The notes below the pieces were generated by a model. It saw only the letters and a program-made list of their open reading frames with translations. It ran no database searches and was not told the origin of the DNA. A stretch of DNA of 64,000 nt, from the NCBI RefSeq assembly GCF_900168165.1, contig NZ_FUYV01000005.1:124001-188000 (forward strand), given 5' to 3'. Positions 36,431 through 46,914 of the stretch are shown piece after piece. The first letter of the stretch is position 1. Each line of letters starts with the position of its first letter. This stretch comes from Alkalitalea saponilacus. GTDB lineage: Bacteria; Bacteroidota; Bacteroidia; Bacteroidales; Marinilabiliaceae. The translations under genes were made by a program, and so were the position numbers.

Positions 36431-36766
36431 TTATTGTTGTGGCACCTGGGTTTGATTTTCCTCAGTAATACAGTCGATCATGAAGTCTATCGTTCTTTTC
36501 GTTTGCCATAAAAGTTGTAAGCTGACTTCTTTTTCTCCGGATCGGATCTCGTAGAAAGTTTTTTCCAGTTTACGTGATATTTTTGATGACATATCAAAGC
36601 CCAACATTGGGCCGGTTCCACTTAATTGATGCGAAACAGAAAAGATTCTATCAACAAGCAAGGACTTTCTATCAGCATCAATAACTTGAGCAGATAAATC
36701 AGAGCTGATGTTTTTCAGCTCCTGCAGAGTCTCCTTGTAAAATTGTTGTTTAATTTCTGTTAACAT
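36431..36766 (-). CDS. Stand-alone Hpt phosphotransfer protein
   Basis: This 111-residue helical protein has an Hpt motif, SHQLSGTGPMLGF, with the His near residue 48 and the glycine pattern of Hpt domains (HxLxGxG). It resembles the P1 domain of the neighbouring CheA and could be a phosphate sink or relay between CheA, receivers and the histidine-less kinase-like protein. It lies nine bases after cheY and 35 bases before cheA. Confidence 0.8.
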   Translation of the reverse strand: MLTEIKQQFYKETLQELKNISSDLSAQVIDADRKSLLVDRIFSVSHQLSGTGPMLGFDMSSKISRKLEKTFYEIRSGEKEVSLQLLWQTKRTIDFMIDCITEENQTQVPQQ

Positions 36767-36775
36767 GCGATTCTT

Positions 36776-37141
36776 TTAACGAATAACTCTTGATATTGCC
36801 GATAAAAGTTTAGCTGGAACGAATGGTTTAATAATCCATCCGGTAGCTCCGGCTTCCTTAGCTTCCATCTTTTTTGCTGCTTGTGATTCAGTGGTTAGAA
36901 AAAGAATTGGAATATGTTTGTAATTTTCCATTTCTCTGACTTTTCTGATCAGTCCCAGGCCATCAAGATTAGGCATGTGTAAATCGGTAATGATGATGTC
37001 GATATGTCGCCCGTCAAGAAATTTTAGGGCATCTTCACCATCTACACCAACTAAAACATCATAACCTTCGTTCTGAAGGGTAAAGTTAACTACTTCCCGG
37101 ATACTTTCGGAGTCATCAACGATAAGTACGGTCTTTGCCAT
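36776..37141 (-). CDS. cheY: CheY-like response regulator
   Basis: A 121-residue single receiver with LIVDDSESIREVV, phospho-Asp in IIITDLHMPNLDGL, Thr in ILFLTTESQ and Lys in IIKPFVPAKLL. The IIKPF ending matches chemotaxis CheY proteins phosphorylated by CheA. It lies between the STAS gene (24 bases upstream) and the Hpt gene (nine bases downstream). In a cell without flagella it might act on gliding, pili or the Sia switch; the window does not show which. Confidence 0.93.
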   Translation of the reverse strand: MAKTVLIVDDSESIREVVNFTLQNEGYDVLVGVDGEDALKFLDGRHIDIIITDLHMPNLDGLGLIRKVREMENYKHIPILFLTTESQAAKKMEAKEAGATGWIIKPFVPAKLLSAISRVIR

Positions 37142-37165
37142 AATTGTATGCAGTTTTAAATTGTT

Positions 37166-37474
37166 TTAATTTATATAATTACTAAATCCTGCGTTTTTAA
37201 GTAATGCACTTAAATCTTCAGGGAGTTTCATCGAAAAGCTTACCTCATAGCCGTTTTTTTTGCCACTGTTTTTTATAGATTGAAGCAACTGAATGAATGT
37301 CAGATCAATGTTGTCTACATCTTTAACAGAGACACTAACTGATTTTGGATTTTTGATGTGGCTCTTAATATCCTCAGTTATCTTTTTAATTGAATTGATG
37401 GTTAACTGGCCGCTTAGAGCAATATCCAATTGTCCATTATTCTCTTTAAAGTCAACATTAAAATTTTCTGTCAT
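37166..37474 (-). CDS. STAS-domain protein (anti-sigma-antagonist-like)
   Basis: A 102-residue STAS domain (ALSGQLTINSIKKI, KDVDNIDLTFIQLLQSI). The position that holds the regulated Ser/Thr in SpoIIAA/RsbV proteins is in the IDLTFI segment, where Thr is available. It heads the main cistron run, before cheY. Partner-switch kinases that could target it are the SiaB-like protein at 21488 or the RsbW-like protein at 1418. Its presence at one end of the operon and SiaABC at the other suggests linked Ser/Thr switching. Confidence 0.85.
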   Translation of the reverse strand: MTENFNVDFKENNGQLDIALSGQLTINSIKKITEDIKSHIKNPKSVSVSVKDVDNIDLTFIQLLQSIKNSGKKNGYEVSFSMKLPEDLSALLKNAGFSNYIN

Positions 37475-37664
37475 ATTGTTTCGTTTTATTTATGAAACCA
37501 CATCAACTTGTTAACAGTGCTCAATTCAAAATAAATTTTGACCTGTTTAAGTCGGTTTTCGATGTTTAAATACTATAGTTTTCTACAGCTTGTATTACAG
37601 GAGCTCGATTCATTATATTATTTAACTGATCAATTTAATAAAAAAAGTCGTTAAATAGATACGT

Positions 37665-39380
37665 TTAGAACTTCTCATAGTTATCCAGGTCAAATTCTTT
37701 TCCCAGATTAGACAAGTTCGGCTTATGCTGAACCCCTTTACCTTTGTCTTTCTGTGTAGAATCTGTAACTTTTTTCTCTGTACTTATTTTATTTTCAATT
37801 GAAGCTTCTTGCTTTGCTTCCTTGATAATCTCCTCTTCTTTTTCCTGGCCAATTTTGAAATAGCTCACGGCTTTTTGGAGGTTTTCTGCAAGATCTGCCA
37901 GTTGCTCAGAACTTTGCGTAAGCTCATCAGAACTAGAGGCATTTTCCTGTGTAATCATGTTCAACTGTTGCATGGCCTGATTTATCTGATCTGCCCCTGT
38001 CTTTTGTTCCATGCTTGCTGCTGCAATCTCCTTAATCAGAAGGGTGGTTTTCTCAATGTCAGGAACAAGCATTCGTGCTTTTTCTCCAGCTTCCTGTGAC
38101 ACCTTTAAACCTTTAGTTACCAATGTTACAATTTCGTCTGCAGCTGTTTTACTTCTTTCAGCAAGTTTTCTTACTTCTGCTGCTACAACGGAGAAACCAC
38201 GACCATGTTCTCCCGCTCTGGCCGCCTCAACGGCAGCATTTAATGCAAGAATATTGGTTTGAAAGGCAATATCACTGATCATTGATATTTTTTCTGAGAT
38301 AGCGCTCATAGCTTTTGCAGCTTCTGAACTTAATTCATTGGCAACGTTTACGTCTTTAGCCGTTTCAACAGTGATTTTTTCAGTTTGAATTGCATTATCT
38401 GTATTCTGATCAATGTTGGCAACCATCTCTTCGATGGAGGTTGACACCTCCTCTGCTGAAGCAGCCTGATCAGCTGAACCTCTGGAGAGTTGTAAAGAAC
38501 TGCTTTTTACAGTGCCGCTTGAATATACAAGACTGGAAGCATTTTCTTTAATAGACAGGACTGTGTTTTTTAGGTTTATGGCCATGTTGCTTAGCTCTTT
38601 CGCAAGGATGCCAATTTCATCTTCCTGATCAACTTCTACTTTCGCAGTTAAATCTCCTGTTCCAATGGCTTTGGCAAATGCAACACCTTTTGTAAGAGGT
38701 TGAACTATTGATGAGTATAGTAACCATGCAATGGCAAGAGCTGCAAGCACAAGTACCAATCCCATTATGATTACCACCCATGTTAGTGTGGCAAAAGCAG
38801 TTCTCATGTCGTCAAGCGCCTCTTCATTTAACTGGTTGTATTTATTAGAAAGTTCTAAAATATCAGCTGCTATTTCATCCGAAAGTCTCATAATTCCTCG
38901 CCCTTCCATGACCATGTCTTCAGCCTGAAAGAATATCATTACATCTTCGTATGCTTCAAATGAATTAAGGCTTTCCATTACTTCTCTTTGCATAGCAAGC
39001 ATGGAATCAATAGAATGAAAAATTTCATGAATTTCTTCAACATCTTCCTGGTCTCTCCATCTTTCAGTGATAGATTCAATGATTCCTTTAAGTTCAGGCC
39101 AATGTACTCTGTGAAGATTATCTAGCCTGATTTTATCCGGAGTTCCTGGTTGGTTATCAACAAAAACCCAGTTTCTGATTAGCATCTTACTTTGGGTTAT
39201 CATCATGTCAAGTTCACCTAAATGTTGAACTGTAGGACTATAAATCCCGGTAACCTGATTGTTGAGATTTGTGCTTCGTACGAGTGTGGTGATGGTTAAG
39301 ATGCTATTCAGCAACACAACGACTAATATTAGTCCAAACCCATAAAGGAGTTTTTGGCCAATGTTTAGTTTGATCTTCAT
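37665..39380 (-). CDS. Methyl-accepting chemotaxis protein
   Basis: A 571-residue transmembrane chemoreceptor. TM1 is at about 10-33, a helical periplasmic sensor (four-helix-bundle type, about 35-190) follows, then TM2 at about 197-220, HAMP at about 215-270 and the cytoplasmic signalling domain at about 290-530. The hairpin tip contains the hallmark [21 protein letters not shown]. An Asp/Lys-rich tail ends the protein without a CheR-docking pentapeptide of the NWETF kind. It is separated from the STAS gene by 190 bases and may have its own transcript. An inverted repeat at 39421-39449 lies 41 bases before the start and may regulate it. Confidence 0.94.
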   Translation of the reverse strand: MKIKLNIGQKLLYGFGLILVVVLLNSILTITTLVRSTNLNNQVTGIYSPTVQHLGELDMMITQSKMLIRNWVFVDNQPGTPDKIRLDNLHRVHWPELKGIIESITERWRDQEDVEEIHEIFHSIDSMLAMQREVMESLNSFEAYEDVMIFFQAEDMVMEGRGIMRLSDEIAADILELSNKYNQLNEEALDDMRTAFATLTWVVIIMGLVLVLAALAIAWLLYSSIVQPLTKGVAFAKAIGTGDLTAKVEVDQEDEIGILAKELSNMAINLKNTVLSIKENASSLVYSSGTVKSSSLQLSRGSADQAASAEEVSTSIEEMVANIDQNTDNAIQTEKITVETAKDVNVANELSSEAAKAMSAISEKISMISDIAFQTNILALNAAVEAARAGEHGRGFSVVAAEVRKLAERSKTAADEIVTLVTKGLKVSQEAGEKARMLVPDIEKTTLLIKEIAAASMEQKTGADQINQAMQQLNMITQENASSSDELTQSSEQLADLAENLQKAVSYFKIGQEKEEEIIKEAKQEASIENKISTEKKVTDSTQKDKGKGVQHKPNLSNLGKEFDLDNYEKF

Positions 39381-39420
39381 CTGATTAATTTATTTAAGTT
39401 TATCTATCACTCTGTTTTAA

Positions 39421-39449
39421 TAATTATTGAACGTTGAGTTCAATAATTA
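39421..39449. promoter_or_regulatory. 12-base perfect inverted repeat upstream of the MCP gene (operator-like)
   Basis: TAATTATTGAAC (39421-39432) and GTTCAATAATTA (39438-39449) flank a five-base spacer. The size and symmetry suit binding of a dimeric regulator, 41-69 bases upstream of the MCP start. It could also be an RNA hairpin in a long leader. Confidence 0.55.
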
Positions 39450-39593
39450 GTCGTCACATTGTTTAATGAATTATTAAAAGTAATAAATATTAAAATATGA
39501 CTGAAGATCAATGAGAAATAAAATCATTAATCTATTTTACATAAGGGTATTAAAGTAACGCCGACAAGTTACTAATTTTATATCAGACGCTTA

Positions 39594-39639
39594 ATCCCTT
39601 TATTGAAAAATCGTTTTATCCGTTTATCAATAAAGGGAT
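39594..39639. repeat. 13-base perfect inverted repeat downstream of the YfiR-like gene
   Basis: ATCCCTTTATTGA (39594-39606) and TCAATAAAGGGAT (39627-39639) enclose a 20-base loop. It lies 46 bases after the YfiR-like stop codon, so it may be the 3-prime-end hairpin of that transcript, though no T-run follows on the minus strand. Confidence 0.5.
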
Positions 39640-39685
39640 GATTTATATATATATACCTTATATTTTGTATCAAAACCTATGTCTG

Positions 39686-40201
39686 TTATAGATTTATGGC
39701 AGCTGCCATTCCCTCCAGGCGCGAGCTGAATTGCAGTCCTACTCTGGCAGCATTAGCTCTGTGTAACTCAAAACGTAATGCATTATCCCGAATTACAAAA
39801 TTAATTGCTGCTCCATGGTTTGTCGCTCCTTCTGCTTCTGCAATAATCAAACTGTTGGCTTGAAGAGCCTTGTCAATCAGCAAATCAGAGTTTGCCCTGA
39901 TGTTGGTCGTATTTGAAACAAATATTACCTGGCAACCTTCAACCTCATCAATACTGCGATACTCACGTACAACAATATCCTGAAAGCCAAATTTTTTTCC
40001 TTCGGATTGTTCTCGTATATGATCAGCAACCTCTCGATTTCTGACCACCCCAATGACAAAATCTCCCTGCAGTGAACTCTCAGGCCATCCAATATAGCGG
40101 ATGAAGTTCAGCGTAAAAACTGCCTTAAAACGAGCTTCCTGTGCAACCATCGTAAACATGGGAAGCGTTAACAGCAATAATAATAAATAAATCTTTTTCA
40201 T
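39686..40201 (-). CDS. YfiR-like periplasmic protein (DUF4154)
   Basis: This 171-residue exported protein has a signal peptide at residues 1-20 (ending VAQEA), then the DUF4154 pattern: FKAVFTLNFIRYIGWP, FVIGVVRN, GCQVIFVSN, INFVIRDNALRFELHRANA. The C-terminal INF-x5-RFELN-type segment is the family hallmark. In Pseudomonas, YfiR represses the diguanylate cyclase YfiN from the periplasm. No YfiN or other cyclase of GGDEF type is nearby, so the partner here is unknown. The MCP and Che genes lie immediately downstream in the same direction after a 305-base gap. Confidence 0.88.
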   Translation of the reverse strand: MKKIYLLLLLLTLPMFTMVAQEARFKAVFTLNFIRYIGWPESSLQGDFVIGVVRNREVADHIREQSEGKKFGFQDIVVREYRSIDEVEGCQVIFVSNTTNIRANSDLLIDKALQANSLIIAEAEGATNHGAAINFVIRDNALRFELHRANAARVGLQFSSRLEGMAAAINL

Positions 40202-40516
40202 ATTACCCGTTCTTTATATTCTTTCTACCTGTGTCATATTACGAAGTTCTTCTTTTTTGGTTTCTATTTTTTGATAGTTTGTTATTAGTGGCATGAATTT
40301 TGGGTGTTTTAAGATCAGGTAAAGATGTGTTAAAGCGTAGAAAAACAGATAGATAATATGGTTGTCAATTATTATTCCAAAACTATGTAAATAATTCTTA
40401 TTATTTATAAAATGCAAAGTTGGAACTATAGCAATTTTATATCGAGGCATTGATTTTTTCGTTAAATTCGCATCATTTTTTGTTGATTTGTTTAAAAACT
40501 ACTTTTTGTTGATTTT
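40202..40516. other. Divergent gap between the YfiR-like gene and the RND exporter gene
   Basis: This is 315 bases of AT-rich sequence. A 78-residue open frame at 40214-40450 on the minus strand has no recognisable features and is not called a gene. Near the exporter start, TACTTTTTG at 40500-40508 resembles a -7 element with one extra base. Nothing else is seen. Confidence 0.5.
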
Positions 40517-42931
40517 ATGTGGGTAACCATTGCCAGAACTATTCTTAAGAATCGCTTGCCTATCCTGTTTATCATTGCCGCAATAACTGTTTTTATGGCT
40601 TACCAGTCTCAACGAATCGAGATGTCATATCAGTATGCTCCTTTGCTTCCTGAAGATGATCCGGCCTATATTGAATATGAGCGTTTTGCTGAATTGTTTG
40701 GTGACGAGGGAAACATTATAGTTCTTGGTGTCCAGGATGAGCAGTTTTTTGATATCAACCATTTTAATCGTTGGTTAAAATTAACTGATGAGTTAAGAGA
40801 AATTGATGGCGTTACTGAAGTTCTTTCTATTTCCAACAGCTATAATCTTAAGCGTGTTGCCGCAGAACGTCGATTTGACGTTAAGCCTCTCTTCTCGGGT
40901 ATAGCATATCAGCAGGATCTAGACTCGATAAGGTTAATATTTGAAAGTTTACCATTTTATGATGGCCTCCTTTATAATAGAGAAACCAACACTTATTTAA
41001 TGGCGGTATTGCTCGATACTGAAGTTTTGCAAAGCCCCGAAAGAGTAAGATTGGTTGAAGAAATTAAGAGTGCCGGGGCGAGATATGATAATTATAATGG
41101 AACAGCACTAAAATATTCCGGATTACCTTTTATACGTGTTGAGACTGCTGAGATGGTGAAATATGAACTTAATATGTTCATTGTTTTAACCCTTGTAATT
41201 ACAGCCCTTATTATATTCCTGTTCTTTAAATCCTTTAAAGTGGTTATTTTTTGTATGCTTATTGTTGGTACGGCAGTTGTCTGGGCATTAGGTATACAAG
41301 GGATGCTGGGATTTAAGGTGACCATTCTTACGGGAATGATTCCGCCACTTATTATTGTAATTGGTATTCCAAACTCTGTTTTCATGCTGAATAAATATCA
41401 TCAGGAGTTTAGGAGCCATGGTAACAAAATCAAGTCTTTGCAACGGATGATCCGGAAAATAGGGAATGCTACCTTTTTAACCAACTTAACCACAGCCAGC
41501 GGATTTGCCACATTTGTATTTACCAGCAGCCGAATACTCGTAGAGTTTGGAATTGTTGCTGCCATAAATATCATTGTGATATTTATATTATCACTTCTTC
41601 TAATTCCCATTATATTCAGCTTTCTGGCCGATCCAAAAGAGCGACATATCAAGCATCTTGACCGGACTTTGGTTTCCAATGTGGTGAATAAAATCCTCCA
41701 TGTATCATTATATCATCGTACAAAGGTATTTGTTATTACCGGAATCATGCTGATGGTAGGAGGATATGGAATTTCCCGCATGCAGACTACTGGATACATG
41801 CTGGATGATATTCCTCATGAGCACCAATTATATTCAGATTTAAAGTTTTTTGAGGAGCATTTCAACGGATTAATGCCTTTAGAAATTCTGATTGATACAC
41901 GAAGACCCAATTCGCTTATGCAAAGGTCAACGATGGAACGGATGGATTTACTGCAAAGCCGTTTGGATTCCATTGATGAGTTATCGCGACCTATATCTTA
42001 TATAGAGTTGATTAAGTTTGCCAGACAGGCATATTATAACGGATCGGAATTTCATTATGCCATCCCCACGGCTATGGATCGCAACTTTATATTGTCGCAT
42101 ATGCAAACCCGAAATAGCGACGATGGAGAGGGATCAGGGTTGATGTATTCATTTATAGATTCTGCCAGGCAAATGGCACGTATTAGCCTGAGAATGGAAG
42201 ATGTGGGTACAACGAGGATGGAATCTCTGGAACAAAACGTAAGAAGCACCATCGAAGAAATTTTTCCGCCGGATGAGTATGAAAGTTTAATTACGGGTGC
42301 TAGTGTGGTGTTTTTCAAAGGGACCAATTACTTGGTTAGAAACTTGTTCATCAGTCTCTCAATTGCTGTTTTGTTGATTGCTACTTTCATGGCCTGGATG
42401 TTCAGTTCAAAGAGGATGGTTTTGGTTTCACTGATCCCAAATATCATTCCGCTGCTTATGACTGCGGCTTTGATGGGCTATTTCGGAATTCCCATTAAGC
42501 CTTCAACCATTCTGGTTTTTAGCATTGCATTTGGAATTTCAGTGGATGATACCATCCACTTTTTGGCAAAATACCGGCAGGAGTTGAGTGAAACCAACTG
42601 GAGTATAAGAGCTGCTGTTGTTATAGCAACAAAGGAAACCGGCTTAAGTATGATCTACACATCAATAATATTATTTTTCGGTTTTGGGGTATTCAGCTTG
42701 TCAGAATTTGGTGGTACAGTTGCACTTGGTTTGCTTGTCGCCTTTACGTTACTCATTGCTTTGTTTGCCAATCTGATTTTATTGCCATCCATTTTGCTTA
42801 CTCTTGAAAAGTTCATTACGAATGAATCCTTTAAAGAGCCCCTACTTGCTATTTATAACGAGGATGAAGATATTGAAATAGATGATCTGGTAATAGAAAG
42901 AAGGAATCAAAAAGAGCAAGTTGATGACTAA
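40517..42931 (+). CDS. MMPL/RND-superfamily exporter
   Basis: An 804-residue membrane protein with the RND duplication: one helix (about 14-31), a large extracytoplasmic loop (about 35-205), five helices (about 215-375), then the same plan repeated (helix about 397-415, loop to about 600, five helices to about 770). The sterol-sensing-domain-like segments (GSFATFVFTSS-type after NLTTASGFATF, and SVDDTIHFLAKY with the intramembrane Asp pair) are those of MMPL and hopanoid-type RND proteins that move lipids. No membrane-fusion protein or outer-membrane channel gene is adjacent. It runs toward the polyprenyl synthase gene 128 bases on. Confidence 0.88.
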   Translation: MWVTIARTILKNRLPILFIIAAITVFMAYQSQRIEMSYQYAPLLPEDDPAYIEYERFAELFGDEGNIIVLGVQDEQFFDINHFNRWLKLTDELREIDGVTEVLSISNSYNLKRVAAERRFDVKPLFSGIAYQQDLDSIRLIFESLPFYDGLLYNRETNTYLMAVLLDTEVLQSPERVRLVEEIKSAGARYDNYNGTALKYSGLPFIRVETAEMVKYELNMFIVLTLVITALIIFLFFKSFKVVIFCMLIVGTAVVWALGIQGMLGFKVTILTGMIPPLIIVIGIPNSVFMLNKYHQEFRSHGNKIKSLQRMIRKIGNATFLTNLTTASGFATFVFTSSRILVEFGIVAAINIIVIFILSLLLIPIIFSFLADPKERHIKHLDRTLVSNVVNKILHVSLYHRTKVFVITGIMLMVGGYGISRMQTTGYMLDDIPHEHQLYSDLKFFEEHFNGLMPLEILIDTRRPNSLMQRSTMERMDLLQSRLDSIDELSRPISYIELIKFARQAYYNGSEFHYAIPTAMDRNFILSHMQTRNSDDGEGSGLMYSFIDSARQMARISLRMEDVGTTRMESLEQNVRSTIEEIFPPDEYESLITGASVVFFKGTNYLVRNLFISLSIAVLLIATFMAWMFSSKRMVLVSLIPNIIPLLMTAALMGYFGIPIKPSTILVFSIAFGISVDDTIHFLAKYRQELSETNWSIRAAVVIATKETGLSMIYTSIILFFGFGVFSLSEFGGTVALGLLVAFTLLIALFANLILLPSILLTLEKFITNESFKEPLLAIYNEDEDIEIDDLVIERRNQKEQVDD

Positions 42932-43007
42932 AATGAACCTGCGAGATAGTAATTGGCTTGTATTTTTTTTATTTTGCAGTATTTACTTTTAGTATAAGAT
43001 CCAATAT

Positions 43008-43027
43008 AGAATTTTTCCGAAAATTCT
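43008..43027. repeat. Small hairpin between exporter and polyprenyl synthase genes
   Basis: AGAATTTT and AAAATTCT pair around TCCG. It is 33 bases before the polyprenyl synthase start and may end the exporter transcript or act in the leader; no T-run follows. Confidence 0.4.
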
Positions 43028-43059
43028 GATGTTTTAAAAAACCGCAAAAATTAGGAATA

Positions 43060-44037
43060 ATGACCAGAATAACTGAATTTATCGAACAATCGGAAAGAGC
43101 CATACAATATTTAATAACTGATAAGGAACCATCAGGATTGTATGCACCTGTATCATACATTTTGTCATTAGGCGGTAAGCGCATTCGCCCTGCCTTGTGT
43201 CTTGCCGGTTGTGCTTTATTCGATGAATCCAGAATAAACCAATGCATTTCGCCAGCCATAGGTCTTGAGGTTTTTCATAACTTTACTCTATTGCATGATG
43301 ATTTTATGGATGGATCGGCCATGCGTCGAAACCATCCAACCGTTCATGAAAAATGGAATGCCAATACAGCCATTTTGTCCGGCGATGCTATGCTTATAAG
43401 AGCATATCAGTTAATGCTTCAAACTCCGGAACAGGTTTTGAAACCTGTTCTTGACATTTTTAGTGCTACCGCCATGGAAGTTTGTGAAGGACAGCAATAC
43501 GATATGGAGTTTGAAACACGGAAAGATGTTACCGAAGAAGAGTATATAGAGATGATCAGGCTAAAGACGGCTGTTTTATTGGGTACCAGTTTAAAAACTG
43601 GCGCAATGGTAGGAGGTGCCGATCCGGTTGATGCCGATCTTTTATATAAATATGGGATTCATTTGGGAATATCATTTCAATTGCAGGACGATTGGTTGGA
43701 TGTGTTTGGCGACAGCCAAACATTTGGAAAGGTAATTGGGGGAGACATCACTTCCAACAAAAAAACATTCCTTCTTATCAATGCACAAAACCAACTTAAA
43801 GGTGCATCTTTAAAAGAATTATACAAATGGTTGAATAAAAAAGAGTTTAACCGGGAGGAAAAAGTATCAGCTGTTCGTAACCTTTATGAGGAAGCAAACG
43901 TTTCTACTAATGCCAAAAAGCTGATGGATGAACACTATAAAAAATCGTTGGATTTTTTATCCAATATAAAAGGTGATCAGTCTCTTAAGCAGGAACTGGC
44001 AGGATTTGCCCATCAATTAATGGAACGTTCGCGCTAA
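43060..44037 (+). CDS. Polyprenyl diphosphate synthase
   Basis: A 325-residue all-helical isoprenyl diphosphate synthase that adds isopentenyl diphosphate units to an allylic primer. The first Asp-rich motif is LLHDDFMDGS (DDxxD) near residue 85 and the second is LQDDWLDVFGD near 212, with GGKRIRPAL at the substrate-phosphate site. The first motif has the short DDxxD spacing without the extra residues of plant-type farnesyl synthases. Chain length cannot be judged with confidence; Bacteroidota use such enzymes for farnesyl/geranylgeranyl and for menaquinone side chains. Confidence 0.92.
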   Translation: MTRITEFIEQSERAIQYLITDKEPSGLYAPVSYILSLGGKRIRPALCLAGCALFDESRINQCISPAIGLEVFHNFTLLHDDFMDGSAMRRNHPTVHEKWNANTAILSGDAMLIRAYQLMLQTPEQVLKPVLDIFSATAMEVCEGQQYDMEFETRKDVTEEEYIEMIRLKTAVLLGTSLKTGAMVGGADPVDADLLYKYGIHLGISFQLQDDWLDVFGDSQTFGKVIGGDITSNKKTFLLINAQNQLKGASLKELYKWLNKKEFNREEKVSAVRNLYEEANVSTNAKKLMDEHYKKSLDFLSNIKGDQSLKQELAGFAHQLMERSR

Positions 44038-44061
44038 TTGAATTTATAGTTGCGAATGTTT

Positions 44062-44096
44062 TTTGGGGAGAACCGTTTTGAAACAGAATAATTTTG
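44062..44096 (+). promoter_or_regulatory. Probable promoter of atpDC
   Basis: TAATTTTG at 44089-44096 fits the -7 consensus TAnnTTTG, with TTTG at 44062-44065 upstream at a spacing of 23 bases, slightly longer than usual. Transcription would start near 44103, about 30 bases before atpD. Confidence 0.45.
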
Positions 44097-44099
44097 TAA

Positions 44100-45919
<1,820 letters not shown>

Positions 45920-45923
45920 TACT

Positions 45924-46910
45924 TTATTCAAGAATTTTTGATAGGGTGCCTATCCTGTTTGTAAGCCAGTTTATAAGAATCTGCTTATTTTTTTGGCTCG
46001 CCATATCCAGACTTTGAAAACATCCAAATAGATACTTCTTTTGGCTTTTATCAGCAAACCACAAACTTAATTTGAGTCTTAAGGTGGATATTTTATCCAT
46101 CTTCAACCGCATGGTTGAGTTAGAGGCAACAACTTGTGTTTTATTATTTTTTAGGGCAAGATGTGTCGTTAAAGCAGTCGGCACAAACTGTTGTTCAGAT
46201 CTGAACTTATATTTTATGTTATTTAAAACTTCCTCGGGGTTGTTTCTGTAAAATTTTTGTTGAAGTGAAACCAGTTGAGGGTGAGGAGTATGTGGTGCTC
46301 TAAAATATTTTCTTTTATAACCCGCTTTTTCCGCGGCAAAAGCCTGACCACGACGATTTCCGGCTCTGGGGATTATTTTACTTCCCGACTTTAGCCATTT
46401 AAGTTTTCGTGTAATAGTATACTTTTGCTGTAATTCCCATCTCCCGCGAAGCATCATTTTGTGGTCGAAAAAAAAATCTTCGGGAGATAGAGGATTTAAA
46501 AGAATAAAGTCATCGTCCAAATATATGTATTGTTCTGATAATTCCGGGATACGCCAAAGTAGGGTAAATATAGATCTGCTGTTAAAAGTAGGTAAAACAT
46601 CTTCGTAACCTTTAAAAATTTTCTGATGATCAACCAGTTCAAATTTATCTGCAAAATCTGATTTTTGAATCTGATCCCAAAATGAAGGAGTTTGGTTATC
46701 GGTAACTATAAAAATTTTCCGCAACCAGGGAGCAAAACGCAGTAATGAAGCAATACAGAACTCAAACTCTCCAACTTCATTAAACCGAGTGGGGTGAGCC
46801 GATTCTGTTTGAATATTTAGCTGCCCTAAACAGGCCGCTAATTTTTTCTTGTGCAAAGGATCTTTTCCATCAACCCAGGTTATTACCGCATCTATAGGAT
46901 CTTTGATCAT
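45924..46910 (-). CDS. Stealth-family sugar-phosphate transferase, copy A
   Basis: A 328-residue protein with Stealth conserved regions in order: CR1 (PIDAVITWVDGKDP, near residue 5), CR2 (FCIASLLRFAPWLRKIFIVTDNQTP through LPTFNSRSIF and the acidic YLDDDFILLNP), a histidine-containing CR3 (HTPHPQ) and a CR4-like end (DMASQKNKQILINW). Stealth proteins transfer hexose-1-phosphate to build phosphodiester-linked glycans such as bacterial capsules; GlcNAc-1-phosphotransferase is a eukaryotic relative. It is 4 bases downstream of a glycosyltransferase gene and is similar to copy B at 47706. Confidence 0.88.
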   Translation of the reverse strand: MIKDPIDAVITWVDGKDPLHKKKLAACLGQLNIQTESAHPTRFNEVGEFEFCIASLLRFAPWLRKIFIVTDNQTPSFWDQIQKSDFADKFELVDHQKIFKGYEDVLPTFNSRSIFTLLWRIPELSEQYIYLDDDFILLNPLSPEDFFFDHKMMLRGRWELQQKYTITRKLKWLKSGSKIIPRAGNRRGQAFAAEKAGYKRKYFRAPHTPHPQLVSLQQKFYRNNPEEVLNNIKYKFRSEQQFVPTALTTHLALKNNKTQVVASNSTMRLKMDKISTLRLKLSLWFADKSQKKYLFGCFQSLDMASQKNKQILINWLTNRIGTLSKILE

Positions 46911-46914
46911 TTTT

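Larger units (their letters stand above)
39381..39685. other. Gap between YfiR-like and MCP genes, with two inverted repeats
   Basis: This 305-base AT-rich gap lies between two minus-strand genes. It carries two perfect inverted repeats (39421-39449 and 39594-39639) and an alternating AT run near 39644-39655. No exact TAnnTTTG promoter was found in front of the MCP gene, so the control of the operon is not clear. Confidence 0.6.

Noticed and set aside
39644-39655. Alternating AT run
   Set aside because: A short simple repeat in AT-rich DNA with no sign of function.
40214-40450. 78-residue open frame on the minus strand upstream of the YfiR-like gene
   Set aside because: No motif, signal or recognisable fold, and it covers the divergent promoter region of yfiR and the exporter gene.
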